This document shows positions 32,461 through 47,000 of a stretch of 64,000 nucleotides of DNA, in pieces (the stretch's first letter is position 1; the number at the start of each line of letters is the position of its first letter). The position numbers were made by a program, and so were the translations under genes. Source of the DNA: Strongyloides papillosus (taxonomy: Eukaryota > Nematoda > Chromadorea > Rhabditida > Strongyloididae); contig SRSI01000018.1 of the NCBI GenBank assembly GCA_005656395.1, positions 309,863-373,862 on the forward strand, read 5' to 3'. The notes under the pieces are model-generated. The model saw only the letters and a program-made list of their open reading frames with translations, was not told the DNA's origin and searched no databases.

Positions 32461-34401
32461 GGAAAAAAATTTGTCTCTCTCATAACTCTTATCAAACTTA
32501 ACCAATTTTTACGACTAAATAGCCAAAATATGTGTTTTTTTCTAACTGGAGGGGCTGGATCAGTTTTAAAAATTTTCGGCCAAAATTTAGCCAAGTTATT
32601 CTTGAAAAACACCCTTTTTGAGCTCTTTTTAAGTATGATTTTGTTCAGAAAATAACTTTCATTAAAGTTAATAAAATAGTTTGATTAATATGTCATTGAA
32701 AAGATACAATTCCAGAATAGTTGGGAAACATAATAATATTGAAATTGATTAATAATTGGCGGAGTTATGGTCCAAGGAGTGTGACCATTTTGAAAAAACA
32801 TCTAAAAAAGTTTAATAGTCATAACTTGATGAAAACAAGTAATGTAATACATTTTTTATAGATCTATGCTTAACTTAAAAAACAAGGGTCTAAGGAAATT
32901 TATAGCTCAACTACGAAAGAAGTTATATAAATTTGAATATTAACTTTTTTGCCTTTTTTCCATTTTTATTGTAAAAATCAATTTAGTTCCAGGCATAACT
33001 CTTTTCAAACATGATCAATTTTTATGGTTTAATAGTCATTTAGTGTATTTTTTTTTCTAACTTAAGGAGGAAAGCAAGTCACAAAACTTTTGTTCTATAA
33101 TTGACCAAATTATGTTTAAAAAACATACTTTTTGAACAAAATTTTGCATAGTATTGCTCCAAAAATTACTCTTTTAAAAGTTAATGAAATTTTAAGATTA
33201 ATGGCTCATTTGAAACTTATAAGTATGGAATAAAGGAAACTTAATAATCAAAAGATTAACAAAAATTTAGTAAAGTTATTGATTAAAATATGACAACCAT
33301 TTTTTCAGTAAAAATAAAATTTTTAAATGTTATAACTTCAAAAAAAGTTATTTAAAATGAATAAAATTAAATGTAGTACATAGATAAAAATCTGATTTCA
33401 GTAAAACAGTAACGATTAAAATAAACTGTTATGGTCACGCAATTTAAAAAGTCATTGGAAAAACTAATATATTACTGCTATATGTCATCTAAATTTTATT
33501 TTGTTTAGTTTTGAGTTACATATCCATTGCTGTATTTAATTCTTAATTAATTAATATTGTTTAGTTCTAGGAATGTGTATAGAATTCTTGTAATGTCTAT
33601 AAGAAGTTAGTAAAAAATAATAAAATTTAGATGGCTACTATTCTTTTTGTAAGCTTATTAATTTAATAAGAATTTTAAATATTCTTATAAATTTTAAATA
33701 TAAAAAGCTATGAGAGAGTATAAATATGTTGAATTTTATAATAATTATCATTATGTCATTCCAAATTATATTGCATTGTTTTATATCATTAGACTAATCT
33801 TATTTCTTTGTAGGGTTGGTCACCAATAATAAAATTTTAGTTATTTTTATAATAAAAATTTTTACTATTTTGTACATAAGCACCACCAAAACTTCTTAAA
33901 AATTTTACTTTTTAAATAAAAAAACATAACGAAGTTTGTAGCTTAAAAACGAAAAAAGTTATTTCAGGTATTAATTTTTTTTGCTTTTTCTCATTTACAT
34001 AATTGTAAAATTAAGATAAATATGTAGTTAATATAGCAAGGATATCAAATTGTTTATACAAATTTCAAAAATATGATGAAGAGTCACTTAAATAGTTACT
34101 TGGATTTTTTCAAATATTTATTTTTATTCACCTTTTAGATATAAATTTTTTTGTTAGGTAAATTTTTTACTTAAATAAACAGTTTCAGTAAACGTAGACG
34201 TTATAAAATGATTCTCCCAATTAGAAATATTTATATATAGTAACAATGTTTTTTCGGTTATTCTACTTCTTCACAGATATGTAATTCAATGAAAAATTTT
34301 TTTATACATATACTTTGATTAATATTTTAGCATAAGAATTCCTTACTGAAAATATGCTTTGCAGAATAGCTCTGACCTGCCGAAGGCGGGTCTAAGGCTG
34401 G
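32440..34401 (+). repeat. right arm, non-autonomous Helitron 3' part
   Basis: Starts ATCTATAACAAAAAGAAATA inside the last codons of gene D and continues with tandem ~530-bp units. It then holds a segment (33420-33900) shared in inverted form with 58700-58800 and 60100-60310, and ends at the Helitron terminus. The same junction from gene end into array is seen after gene B at ~8005. Confidence 0.7.
34374..34401 (+). other. Helitron-type 3' terminus (plus)
   Basis: GACCTGCCGAAGGCGGGTC hairpin, TAAGG, CTGG, then T at 34402. Sequence upstream (TTTTTTTATACATATACTTT) resembles that before the autonomous Helitron's end. Confidence 0.78.
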
Positions 34402-36861
34402 TTAAATTAAAAATACATTGTAATACAATATTAAAAAAGTGGAGTATATTAGTTAATTATAAAATGATACGTTTATGCAAATATAAATACTCTATAAAGT
34501 TAAATTTTATTTATTTGACGATTAACCTTCAAATTATATATGACACAATAAAAATATCAAAATTTATCTTCTACAATAATAATAATTTTTATATTCTTAA
34601 CACTATATTTTAGGACTAGTACAATGCTTTAAACCCAAGCACTTTCACTTAAACCCCTAAAATTTTTACAATATTAATATAGGTAAAACATAAAATTGTT
34701 AATATTTTTTCGGATTACAAAACAATTACATCTTTTCCCAAGTATTTCTTTTTAATATAAAATAAAGGTGGCTTTATACCAGGTCAAACAAAATTTAAAT
34801 AATTATAATCCCCATTATTTGACTATAATTAAAAAAATGATTAATTTTTGTTTAAAACAATACAACAAATCATGATGTCAAATAATGTCTTTTTTATATA
34901 AAAATGTTTGAATGGTTTTAATATCAACTACATTTACCACAAAACTAAAATTTTCTTGTTAAAAAACTGTATGTAAAATTTTGAAAAATAATTACAATAA
35001 ATTCTATGATTTAAATTATGCATTTTACAATTTGCTTTGCACATATTTTTTAAAATATAATGCAAAATTTAAAAACTAACAATTTTTTACAGTGTAGAAA
35101 CAATATTTATATTAAAAAAATTTTTTATTTACTGAAAACTTGTAAAAATCAATTTCTCCAACTTTGACTTACTGCAGCTGCTGTATCGCAAAGTTTCAAG
35201 CCGAATAAATACGCCAACATACATCATTTTAGTTCCTTTTTTTATTGATAAAAAAAATGGGGGTAAAATTTTTAGTTCTACCAAATTTTTAAAAAATGTT
35301 TTGACTTACTCAAAAGACGGGATTTAAGTAAATTATATTATTACAGTTATGAATATTTCCAGTTTTAAGAAAATTTAAAAGTTATGCCATTTTTTAATAT
35401 TAATATTATTGTTTTAAAGATTTAAGCAAATAATAAATAAAGGCATTGATAAGCCACTATTTAAGTGATTTAAATAAAACTTAAAACTAGTTTTTGAGAT
35501 ATTACAAGATTTTAAATCTTGGTGCTGCGTCAAACATGATGTTTGACACAAAAATAACTATTACATATGTAACATGTCTTTATTGTATCTTTAGTTCTTA
35601 TAAATAAAGTTTTTTATGTTACTCATTTTATCTATTCATTATAAGATGTTGAAGAACACCACACTTAGAAAAATCATAAAAAAATTAATGTTTTTAACAA
35701 ATTAAATGTTACAACATACAAGGTATTTCAAAAGATACACAACTCAGTTAAGTATCAATAGCTTTTTATTTTTTTAAGATTTTATTATATTAAATTCATC
35801 TGATAGTGTCACTTATCGTCAACGATATATTTCAATATCGTTTTTTGAATCTTATGTTTAAATAAAATTAAATAAATTTAATTAATATAACTTATTCTTA
35901 CCTTTGTATTAAAATAAACATTTGTTTACACAAAAAATATTGTAACTTTTTTATTTCTTTACATTATTATAGTTATTTAATATTCCAATATCTTTTTTTA
36001 AAAAATATATAAAGATCCATCGGTAACAGTCAATAATAAGTAAAGATTTGGAACATTAACTTGAAGTGTTTTTGTTCAAAGTAAAAAAAATTTAACATAA
36101 AATCTACAAATTTTAAATATTTTAGTAGAAAATAAAAATCAAATAGTTAAATTATATTATTAAATGATATTTTATAAGTTTAAATATCTGTTAGTTTGTA
36201 TTATCATGGTTACATTAATATTGAATTATCTTAACTTATTATTGTTAACAAATTATAGAAAAATGCTTACTACAAAAATTTCTATAACTTTACCATGATT
36301 GATCTTTAATAATACTTCTTTCTATACTTTATGAGAAATCGGACTAACAGATGATTATAATAATGTAAAAAAATATCATTTAAAAAAGTCATGTTTATTT
36401 TCTTAATAAAAAAATATAGGAAAAATGGCATTCACGTACATTTCTTTAACATTCTTTAATGTTAGGATTAAAAAAACGATATTGAAATACATCGTAGAAA
36501 ATAAGAGGGCTATTGAATCCATATTATATCATAAAATTTATATAGCATAATAAAAATTTTGATATTTAATAATATCACGTACCTTTCGAGACATCCCGTA
36601 CATTAAAATTATAGACTAAACTATCTACAGAATATCAATGACATCATTGTAAACATTTTTAAAAGTATAACTTTTTCAAAACTTAGTATTTTTTTCATAT
36701 GATAGCTAAAATAATTTGTACAACATATTTCGAAATTAGTTATTGAATATTAATTTTAAATAAAGTTATGAAACATTAAATGTTACTTATTTTTTTCATG
36801 GTTAAAGTAACTTTATTAAATTTATTTAAAAAACATTAAGAGCAAATATATAACTGCAATC
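34402..36861. other. long AT-rich non-coding stretch
   Basis: Read on both strands; no gene, tRNA or repeat boundary can be supported. Short open frames have composition expected by chance at this base content. Confidence 0.4.
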
Positions 36862-37321
36862 GGTACTTTTCTGTTATATCCATCTCCCAAAATGAAACAC
36901 ATAAAAATGAAATATTTTCTCATAAATTATTACATGTAAGCTGATTAAATAGATTCGTATTGATAAATTGTTAGTAAAAAAATTGCTAATGATAAGGTTC
37001 TTGGGAAAGTTTAAAATCATTGAATCTGTGAATAATAAGACTTCCCAAAACATAATAAAAGTACTAAAAAAAGAATTAATGAGGATATTCTTATCATTTT
37101 TGATATGCAGAGAGGTTATTAAAAGTGGGTAGTTTTTAAATGATATTAAAAATTTCAAAAATGAAAAATTTTAAAATTTAATTTTTTTAAAAAATAAATT
37201 TTTTTAATAATAAATATGTTTAAATAGCTTTATTTTATACTACTGGATTGTAAATAATCAAAAACTGTTATTGACAACCATTAAAGTCAATATCTTTGGG
37301 GCGATATAACCGAAAAGTACC
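36862..37321. mobile_element. MITE, second copy of the 31345-31838 family
   Basis: 460 bp with ends GGTACTTTTCTGTTATATCC / GATATAACCGAAAAGTACC and an interior collinear with the first copy (CTAATGATAA at both). No matching flanking duplication is visible, so this copy is older or sheared. Confidence 0.75.
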
Positions 37322-40300
37322 ACACATTTAATTAATCTCATAAAAAAATCATCGCATCAATCACACAAGAAATCATTAAAATAACTTCATATGAAAATTA
37401 TTAAAAGACAAAACATACTATTAGCTTACTAGAAATTCAGGGAAACATAAAAAAAACTAGCACATTCAACATATTACTTTCAAAATTAAGATACTATAAA
37501 AGTTGCTTCAAATCGTATAATATTTAGTCTTAGTTTATTTATATCTTTCTCTGTAACATGTTTAATCTATTCTTTGTATAAACTTAAATACTTTACTTCA
37601 AATAAAATATTATTCATTGTATTGCTACTCATGTAAGATATTCTTACTATAATAATGTCTTTAAAAAATACAAATTGTTTAAATGCTTGTTGTAAAGTAA
37701 AAAAATTAGATCATTTTATTAATTTAAAAAAGATAAATATAAAAATATACTGATAATGTTTGCTACAATTAATCTGGGGCATTAAAAATATGCAGTGTTA
37801 AAAACAACTGCTTTGTTGAAAATTAATAATATCTACCTACAATCAAGAATGGTAAAGTTAGTTCAAAACTAATCAAGTTGTGAATCAAAGAATGATGGTA
37901 GATTTTGTTAAAAAAATTTCAAGTAGAATGAATTAAAAAGTTAAACAAAGCAATGTAAAGGCATAACTTTAGGCTGATTAGATAAAACTAAATAATTATT
38001 TAATTTGCTAAGATGAAATTTAAAAATAAGTGAATTATTTAAATACAATTGTTATTATTAAATTTGTTTTGTAATACATAATTTCATGTTTATCCATTCA
38101 ATTTTTAATTGTTTTATATCCTTAATTTATAAACATTTTCTTTGTTATCAATATTATTGTTACTTGTTAGTAATAAAATATCAAAAAAGTTTTTATTCCT
38201 GAAAGTAATATAATAATATTTATTTTAAAGTTTTATAAAAATACAAAGATATGAGGTATCAAAGAGTATTACCAAATCATACAACTTAAATATAATTATT
38301 TATGTAGTTAAATTTTTTTTACTAATTTTGGTGTATAATAAAAATTAGGTTAAATCTACAATCCATTTATATAACAGCACAAAAGAAATAACAAATTTTT
38401 AAATAAAATGTAGTTGAATTTATTTCACATTTTAAAATTCCTTAATTTTTAGATTCTAAAATATTCTTAATTACAGAAATATGGTGGATAATCGAAAGGC
38501 TTTCCGGAAATCATAAATCGTACATGATTTTTTAATTTGTTTGTAAAAAATATGTATTGAATTTCTCAATTTTTAAAATTATCTTTTGTAAAGGACCTTT
38601 ATCCATTGAATGAATAAAATTTTAGAAGATTCTAATTATAATTTCTGAAAATAATATGTATTTAATATAGTATTGTATGCATATTTATAAAAATTAAAAC
38701 ATTAATAAACCATTTTAGCACTAATTCATAATTCAAAAATAAAAGAACCATAGATTTTTGGTTGATAATTTTCAAAAAAGAATTCTTTTAAATCACGTTT
38801 ATGTGATGTAATACTATAATTTATTTATAAAAAAAAGTGGAAATATTATACAATCCCATACATTAAATCAATAAGTAAATAACCTCTTATTGAATAATTT
38901 TTATCCATTTACTAAATCAATTTCATAAATATTTTACTTTGTTACTTTTGGTAGTACGTGGTAGTTTTAAATTTTTTTAGAAAATCCTAATATCTTAAAC
39001 ATTTTCAATGTTTTCATTTATATTTTTGTCAAAAAAGTAAGTTTTAACGAGTTTTGAAATAACTCATAATTCAGACAACTATTGCTAAGGGTTTACAACG
39101 GAAGTCTAAAAGAAAAGCAAAATAATATATCAGTAATAAGAATTATAAAAATAAATGGCTTCAGTTGATGTATCTTTGCTTTCAGCAATTTTTATCTGAA
39201 GCTATTTGTCAAAAATTTATTTTAGTCTTATCTCTTTTAATCCATGGATAGAACATTATAATACATGGTGTTTCTTTGGTTATAAATATGTTGAAATGAT
39301 GCAGAAAGCCTTTTTTAGGAGTCACGAACAATAACAACAGATGCTAGGCTGAAATTAGAGCATTTTCCTTTACTCTAAATAATCTAAAGAACAACCAGAT
39401 CAATCGCAAAACTCCAAAGGTTGAATTTCAAATACATCCAGTTTTCGTCATGTTAAATCTTCATTAACTAATTAGGAATTTATAATTGCTAGTTCTAATT
39501 AACTGAAAGTTAATGTTAAAAACATGTATTTTCGACAGGAGGTAAATATGAAGAGATGTCTAATAATTATACAACGGTAAACTTATCTTCTTAAATTCTA
39601 ATGCCACAGTTTTATAGATTAAAAGAAGTTTCATTTTTATATAACATTAACACAAAATTTGAAGAAAGACAATACAACATCTAGCTGAAGTTCTATTTTT
39701 TTTAATCGTTTTTTTAAGAGGAATAAAAACATTTTTTTTCTTGTAAGAGGATACTTTCCCACATTTTTTATTTGTCATACAATTATTTAATTCCTTTTTT
39801 TTAAAGTATAATAGATTTAATCATTGATGACTGTTTTGTAGTTATAGATGCCATTATTTCTGAAGGGTCATGGTGCTGTAGAAGCTGTTTGAATGATTCA
39901 TTTGCCATTTTTTTGTTCAAGCTTTGAAGAATGGGTTAATTATAAAACCTAGTTCTAAAATGTATATTTTGTTTTAAAAGATTGATTCATAAATTATTTT
40001 TTATTATCATTGTATATTTAATATTTGGTTAGTGATTTTATCTACTTTACATGTAATTTTTGTCGTACAATAAAATATCAATTGAATATGTGAAGGATCA
40101 AAATTCATGTACATCAACTATATAGAATACTTGTTAACGTGATTGTATTACTATTTTTAATATTTTTATAGTTATTGATAACTTTTTATTATTATTACCA
40201 ATGAATTTTTTTTATAATTATTAATATTTAACACACATTATTTCTTTTACGTTAACTTTAGTGTTATTTTTATTGCATGATAGCTAAAGATTTCTAAGAT

Positions 40301-42762
40301 TTGTTTTATAATTACACTATATTGTTGACTTTTCCAAATATAATATCGATAATTTTCTCACATTTTTTATAAGTTTTATCAGTTGTCTTTTTCTTTATTA
40401 CTATTTTTATTTAACAGCTTACTAAAATTTAATATATTAAACCATGTTTCTCTATTGTCTTTTATATTATCACCAATAAAGATCAAGTCAATGTTAGTAC
40501 CAACAATAAGATAATTGTGATGAGTTGATACATAGACATTCTTTTCATTGGATAAACAAACTAACTCCTAGCCGAGTATAACAATTATGGAAAATCCGAA
40601 TTTATGATAAACAAACATAAAGTTTTTGTGTGATACAATTTTGAATAGAATATAAAACACTATCAAATTTAATAATTAAGTTGCTATATTCATAAAAAAT
40701 CGCCTGCTTTTATGATAATTTTACGTTTGTTTTTAAATTTCTAATAATTAACATTATTATAGGAAACAAGTGATATTATATGTGATAAAAACACTTATAA
40801 AATTCTTAATTGTGACATATCGTATTATTATAGTAAAACCAACCTTAACAAATACAAAAAACAAAGTTCAATTTGTTTTTAAATAATAATTTTCTTTGAA
40901 ATTACACCCCTGTTAGTAAAATCATTTGTTTTTTTACATAGAAAAAGTTTAAATATTTAAAATCATAATATATCTATATAACTTAAATTTTATACTTTTT
41001 AAAAGAAAATATTAGTACAATAATATCAATGAATTTTTAAATATGGATAATTATTAGAAGTTTGTAACAAAAATTAAAAAATGATGACTATAAGTAATTG
41101 AATGCTGTGGTGGTAATTAGGAATTTCATAAGCTTGTATTTTAAGCATTCGTTGCCACAAAATTTCGACAATCACTTTTTTGATTTGTTCAAAACAATTC
41201 ATTAATGACATAATTGTAGTAATTTTTAATTTCTATTATATTCGAGAACCTTTTGATAAGCTAGAAATAATTTATGTAAATTATTACTTTTACATTCTTC
41301 TAAACTTTCAAAAAAACGTACTAAACCGTGGAGGATTATCTCCACAGGGTTAGTATCTTCAAATATATTTTTGATATTGTGATCAATCTTTTAAAGTATT
41401 TCCCACTCACTTTCCGCCCACTACTTCTTTCTTAACTCTCCATAACATTTCATTTACCAAAAAATATAATAAAATCTTAATTATATACATTTATTATTAG
41501 CGGAAGTCTATATTATTTAAATAAAATCACACGTAAACACTCTCAATTAGACAGTACAATGTTAATTATTCGTGACTTTTTAAGTAAAATTTTAAAGTGA
41601 TACAATAAAGTAGAAAAAGTTAATAACTTGATTGATATGTAATCTAAATTTTTTAAACTAAATTTGAAGTGTCAATGAGTTTGATAATCTTAATATACTA
41701 TCATATAATAAAAGGTTAGTAAAATTATCTTTTAGTGTATAATTAATTAGGCTTTCTAAATTATTTATATTAAAAGGAATCACCTTCTAGTCATATAAAT
41801 AAATTTAAAAAATTCGCTTTTTTTCTGGTATTTTTGAAAATTAATAATCTGATAATTTAATATTTTTCATAGACATATTTATAAAAGTAAATTGACCATG
41901 TTAGTTTTAAGATATTTTGATATTTAATTGAAGAATATTTTGATTGATAATCTTATAGAAGTGACATAACTAATTATTGGAAAATGTTAATTTTTATATG
42001 AAGAGCATTCTCTGCAAAATGACTGCAACTTAAAGTTATAATATTACTATTTTTTGTAAAATCACAATATACTTATATTTTTTAGTTTAAATTAATTTAT
42101 GGATTCTATCAAAGTAAGCGATATCTTTTAAACATACATAAATCTTACTATAATAACTAATTTTTTTTACAATTTTCTTCTCCCAAACTCGTTCAACAAA
42201 ATCACACACCTGATAATTTGTCATAAAAATAAAATAAATACATTTTTTATAACCTTATAAATATGCAAAAAAAACTACACCTAACAAACTATTTTTGTAT
42301 GTTTATTTTTGAAACACCACCAAAACATTAATTCACTTTCATTCTCTTATATATTTTCTACATTCATTAATCAAAATACCACCGCAAACAACACGACATT
42401 TCTTAAAATAATCAAATTATTAAAAAATCAAAAGTTAATTTTTGTGTTCAATCTTAATTCACACATCCTATAATTTAAATAAATTATAATTAATCTGATA
42501 TAAAGTTTACATTAATTGGAAATAATTTTTTGTTTGTCTTTAATGTCCACACATCTATTCGCTTTTGATCCATACTTAGAGTGGAAATAAATGAAATTAA
42601 AATGAATGTTTATTAATTATTGAAAAAATAATAGCTTTCTTAAAACAATTATTTTTAATTAATTAAATAAATAAAAAAGGCAAATTTAAATTACAAAAAA
42701 GAATATTTTTTGTGTTGGTTAAGTATATTATTTAGATAAGAAAATAATTGTTTTGTTAAAGA
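37322..42762. other. 5.4 kb without a recognisable gene
   Basis: Very AT-rich throughout. There are no long frames, terminal repeats or RNA genes. It lies 3' of the MIG-18-like gene. Regulatory content cannot be judged from one genome. Confidence 0.4.
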
Positions 42763-44058
42763 TCATTTTCCTACTACCACTGATGATTTCAAGAAACGTA
42801 ACCCTGCTGCACCAATTAATCTCATATCAGATGATGGTATTTTAAGTTTCTTTAAAATAAATAAAAAGAGATCATCTACACCTCCAAACTTACCTCTTTC
42901 AACTGCTCTTTATGTTCATTTAATTCCTTTATATCACCAGTTTCTAAATTAATTTGTGGTGGTTCAATAGCTGTTGGTTCACAAGCTGGAAAATTAGGTT
43001 TACCACACGTTGACATAGTATAACGCACAACCCGATCACTCTCTCTGGTACAGGTATGAAGTGTATGTTTATCTTGAACGATTCTATTACCAACGGAAAG
43101 TCTTTGACCATCCCCAGTTTGACATGCCACAATATTAATCAAACCAAATTCACATTTAAAAACAATATTACCTTTTACCCATATCTCATCGTTATTGTAA
43201 ACTTTACCATCCCTACGACATCCTGTTTCCATTGTTTGGAAAAAAAATTTATTCCTTACTTGCCTACACAATATTACTGTACCATTATACGTTATTCTAT
43301 CACCTGGATTCATTGATATCTTTGTACCATTACCATCTTTATAATAACAACCTATTATAGCATGTCCAGATCGAGTACATATCATACGGAAACCACCAGT
43401 ATTTATAAAATCTCCATCATGATAATGGCGATTACCTATTTCACACGTTGGTTCTACAGAAGTTTTAAAAATTTTTTAAGTTTTTTAATTTATTTTATTA
43501 AAAAAAGGCATACCTTCTTGATACTCTACTTCACCATTCTCTCTATCTATGCATTTGTACCAAAATCCTGAGATGTATATTGTACTGTCTAATGGTATTC
43601 TAGCTCTACCACTTTTAATACTGCCCCTGCAAGCAATAATCTTGAAATTACCATTATCACAGGCATGCCAGAATTCCTTACCTTCTGGAATGAATTCTTC
43701 ACCATGCCTTCTTATTGTACCATCCTCACTTAAACACGATGATTTTCCCCATCTACTTTTGGAATCTGGAAAGTATAGAATTCAAATAATATATATCTTC
43801 AAATATATATTATTATTTTATTTATTTTCTAACTTTTCTCTCTTCTCATAAACGTGTTAGGATGTAAAACTAACCTCGAAGTGGAAGTGCCTTAATAGGA
43901 GATTCAATGTGTCTCGTTACATTAAGTGTCGATGTCAACAAGGCATCTGCTGTTATCCGACCTGCCTGGAGAATTGCCTTTTCACTCCTTACATGTTGTA
44001 TGTGAACAAATATTATGAGAAGAAACATGGTACCGGAAGAGTAGTAATATAGCTTCAT
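42763..44058 (-). CDS. secreted protein with MIG-18-like fibronectin type-I repeats (four exons, 360 aa)
   Basis: Exons: 44058-43875, 43765-43514, 43453-42894 and 42849-42763; introns of 109, 60 and 44 bp with GT-AG ends; the spliced length is 361 codons with stop. An N-terminal hydrophobic segment (MFLLIIFVHIQHVRS, after ten residues) gives a signal peptide. Three or more cysteine-rich modules follow with the pattern C..DG....G..F...W.C..G...I.C, then G.W.KC (SSCLSEDGTIRRHGEEF, ISGFWYKC; CEIGNRHYHDGDF, IGCYYKDG; GCRRDGKVYNNDEIW, FKCEFG). This is the layout of the nematode MIG-18-like fibronectin type-I family; MIG-18 acts with ADAMTS proteases in gonad cell migration. Exon 3 reads on to a stop at 42876, but a strong GTAAGT donor at 42893 joins an exon ending LRFLKSSVVVGK. 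Extracellular matrix location is inferred. Confidence 0.75.
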
Positions 44059-47000
44059 TGTTTTCTTAAAGTATAAATTTGTAACAACAAAATTAATTAA
44101 GGAAGTTTAATCACCCGATTACAAAAAATTTTAAGAATTCACCTATTTTTAGCATACAAAAAAGAGAGAAAAAAGCAATTTATTAATATAAAAATAACAT
44201 AACTTCAATTTATTATAAATATAACAACAAACATATGAAATAAAAATAAATATAATAACTGTATGATAAAGTGAGAGAAACGATTGTATACCGTGACGTC
44301 ACATCATCAAATAGATATACATTATCTAGGAAAAATGATTATTAAGAGTATGAAAAGTTTTCTTATTTCCTAATTATACTTATATATAACATATGCATAT
44401 AAATATAATTGTGACTAAAAATTATAATATATTTATAGAAATAAAATGATTTGTGATAAGATGCATACACAAAATAATTAATGATGATAATATATATTAA
44501 GTGTATTTAAAAAAGAAAAATCACCAACAGGAAAGGCCTTCAAAAGGAATGAATGTGTTGGAGGGGAGAAAAAAGGAGAATGATCAAAAGATGAAGAATA
44601 AAATGATGTTCTATGTTTGGGATATTCTCAAAACTAATATAAAAATTATTGATATTTTTACGGAGGAGATGGGAAATATATTTTTAAAATACTTTTAATT
44701 GATATGGAAGTAACTTTTATAATCACGTTACAGAATAATTTACTAATAATATAATAACTATATACATGCAAATTAACATAATTAATATAAAAAAAATTAT
44801 TGTTAATTTAAGTAGTAATAAACTACTATCTTAACGATATTAATTAAAAAAAAAGTAAATTAAGACAATTTTTTGATTAACACATACAATATTTCAAATG
44901 AATATTGTCCCTAAAATATATGTATTCTAATATTAGGTTAAAAAAAATACAATTTATATAATCATTATGCGTTTATGTATACTTAATTTGTATCTTATTT
45001 TGACACTCCTTTTAATTATCACGAAGTATTTTTAGTTTATGTGTAATATCAACTTTAGTACAAAGTGTGATTAAAATTTTATTTTGTATATTGAAACGGT
45101 TGGTAATAAAATGTTAATGAAGTTGGTAGTCTAATTTTTGTTTGAAATCTATTTAATGTTCTTTGTTATTGCTATTTTTTGCGGTTTTGTCAAATTAAAT
45201 AAAAATAATAATATATGATCTTTATTGTTGGGGATTATGATTTCTTTAAACCTATCAAACTTAGAATATTTAATAAACCTTCTCAAGTTTATTACCATCT
45301 AGCGTAAACAATAAAAAAAGACTTTTTATGTTAAGGAAAATAATACACCTAATAAATAATTAAAAAGGTTGTCTTACTCTAAAAATAAATATTAAAGTTT
45401 TTCCATTCAAATATCTATTTTTTGATGAAAAGTTATTATTTGTTTTGAATGTACGCTATTTCTCCCCTCATTCAACATGCTATATTGTATGTATTTTTAT
45501 ATATTGATAATAATTTATTATATATGGTTATTATACAATTGTACTAAAATTTTACCTCAAGCCCTCTTAGATATTATCAAAACTTTTCTCTTTAGAAAGT
45601 AAACTTTTTGTAATAAATATGTTTTTTACTCTTTTCTCTCTTGTTTCTGGTATCCTCATTCATTGGTAAAATTTATGAAAATATTATTATTATTCTTAAT
45701 AATGATAAATAATAACAAGTAAAATTCATTGTCTTTATTTTTAAGTGAAAGTTAAAAAAATTTAATCATTCATATAATAAATACATACATCCACATAAAC
45801 AGAATGGGAACATAAGAATATCATAAGATTCAAGTTTAACATTATACAAAAGGCACATATATAAATTTGATGTTAAAAATTAATTAAAGATTCCTACTAA
45901 CATTATATATGTTTCAATATATAATTTAACTATATTAATTTTTAAAGACACTATTATTTATTGTTTCTGATTAAAAAATAAAGAATTATTTTATTTTATT
46001 GTCTCTTCAAAGATATTTTCCAGTATAATTGAAAAAAAGGAAGATGAAAAGATGATGGCATATAATAAAATTGTGTATTACGCAATTACGGTAAAAAAAG
46101 ATATAGTTGTTAGGTTATTATTATTTTATATTGTATCAAATAAATTATTCTTTTATTGCTTCTTATTATTGCCAATGTATTGTGTTCGTTGTTGTGGTTT
46201 TTTTGGTTTAGCTTTCGTTTTTTGTTAGAAGATGACAGGAGGTACTTGAACCGACATTATTAGGTTTATACTTGTAAATAGTTTGATAATTTATGTGATT
46301 TTACATACTTGTTGTCACTTTCTTTATAACCTTTTAATGGACTTTGAAGATTGCCAAGAATGACTGTTGCATCATAAGAAGTTAATTTTACCTACAAAAG
46401 GTTACCGCGGTCATTTAATTACATGAAAAGCTGTGAATAAGATGCTCCTCAATAATGAATTGTTTACATAATATAACTTTATACATTTTAAATATTATTA
46501 AGTGTACTTTTAATTGGTTAAATAAAAAACTTTTACCTTTTTTTTAAATGTACCTTTTTATCTAAATCAAGTGTTAAATAGAAGGTAAATGAAATTGTAT
46601 ATCTGTGTTATGTAAGTGTAACTATTTTCCTCACAATTTCACCTCATAAAACATTATAATACACCTCAGCCTCATAATTATCTATTGTACTTTTACATAA
46701 TAATGATGTTTCCTTCTAAATAATTTTAATAATATTGGTAATCCAATCTGTCAATTAAAATCATATTAACTAATTCAATAGAAAGAAATTGAAGAAATTA
46801 TTAAAATATTTTAAAAGTTTATAAATATATATTATTATTACTATAGAAAAGACCTAATATGTAGCACATTAAAATGATCATTATTATTTTAGCGGATGGT
46901 TCTTTTAACAATTTGATTCCTCACAATAAATTTTGTCAATGTTACCTGTTAATGGAAATCAAATGATTCACTTTTTTCTTCACTTTGATATAAATAAATT

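Noticed and set aside
34402..42762. Search for genes or RNA genes in the long gap
   Set aside because: Several 60-95-codon frames exist but none has a domain, splice structure or unusual composition; no tRNA-like fold was recognised.
43056..43851. Plus-strand frames across the MIG-18-like exons
   Set aside because: Antisense shadows of spliced, cysteine-patterned exons.
44501..44698. 65-codon Lys/Met-rich frame upstream of the MIG-18-like gene
   Set aside because: Low-complexity composition, no signal peptide or known motif; likely chance.
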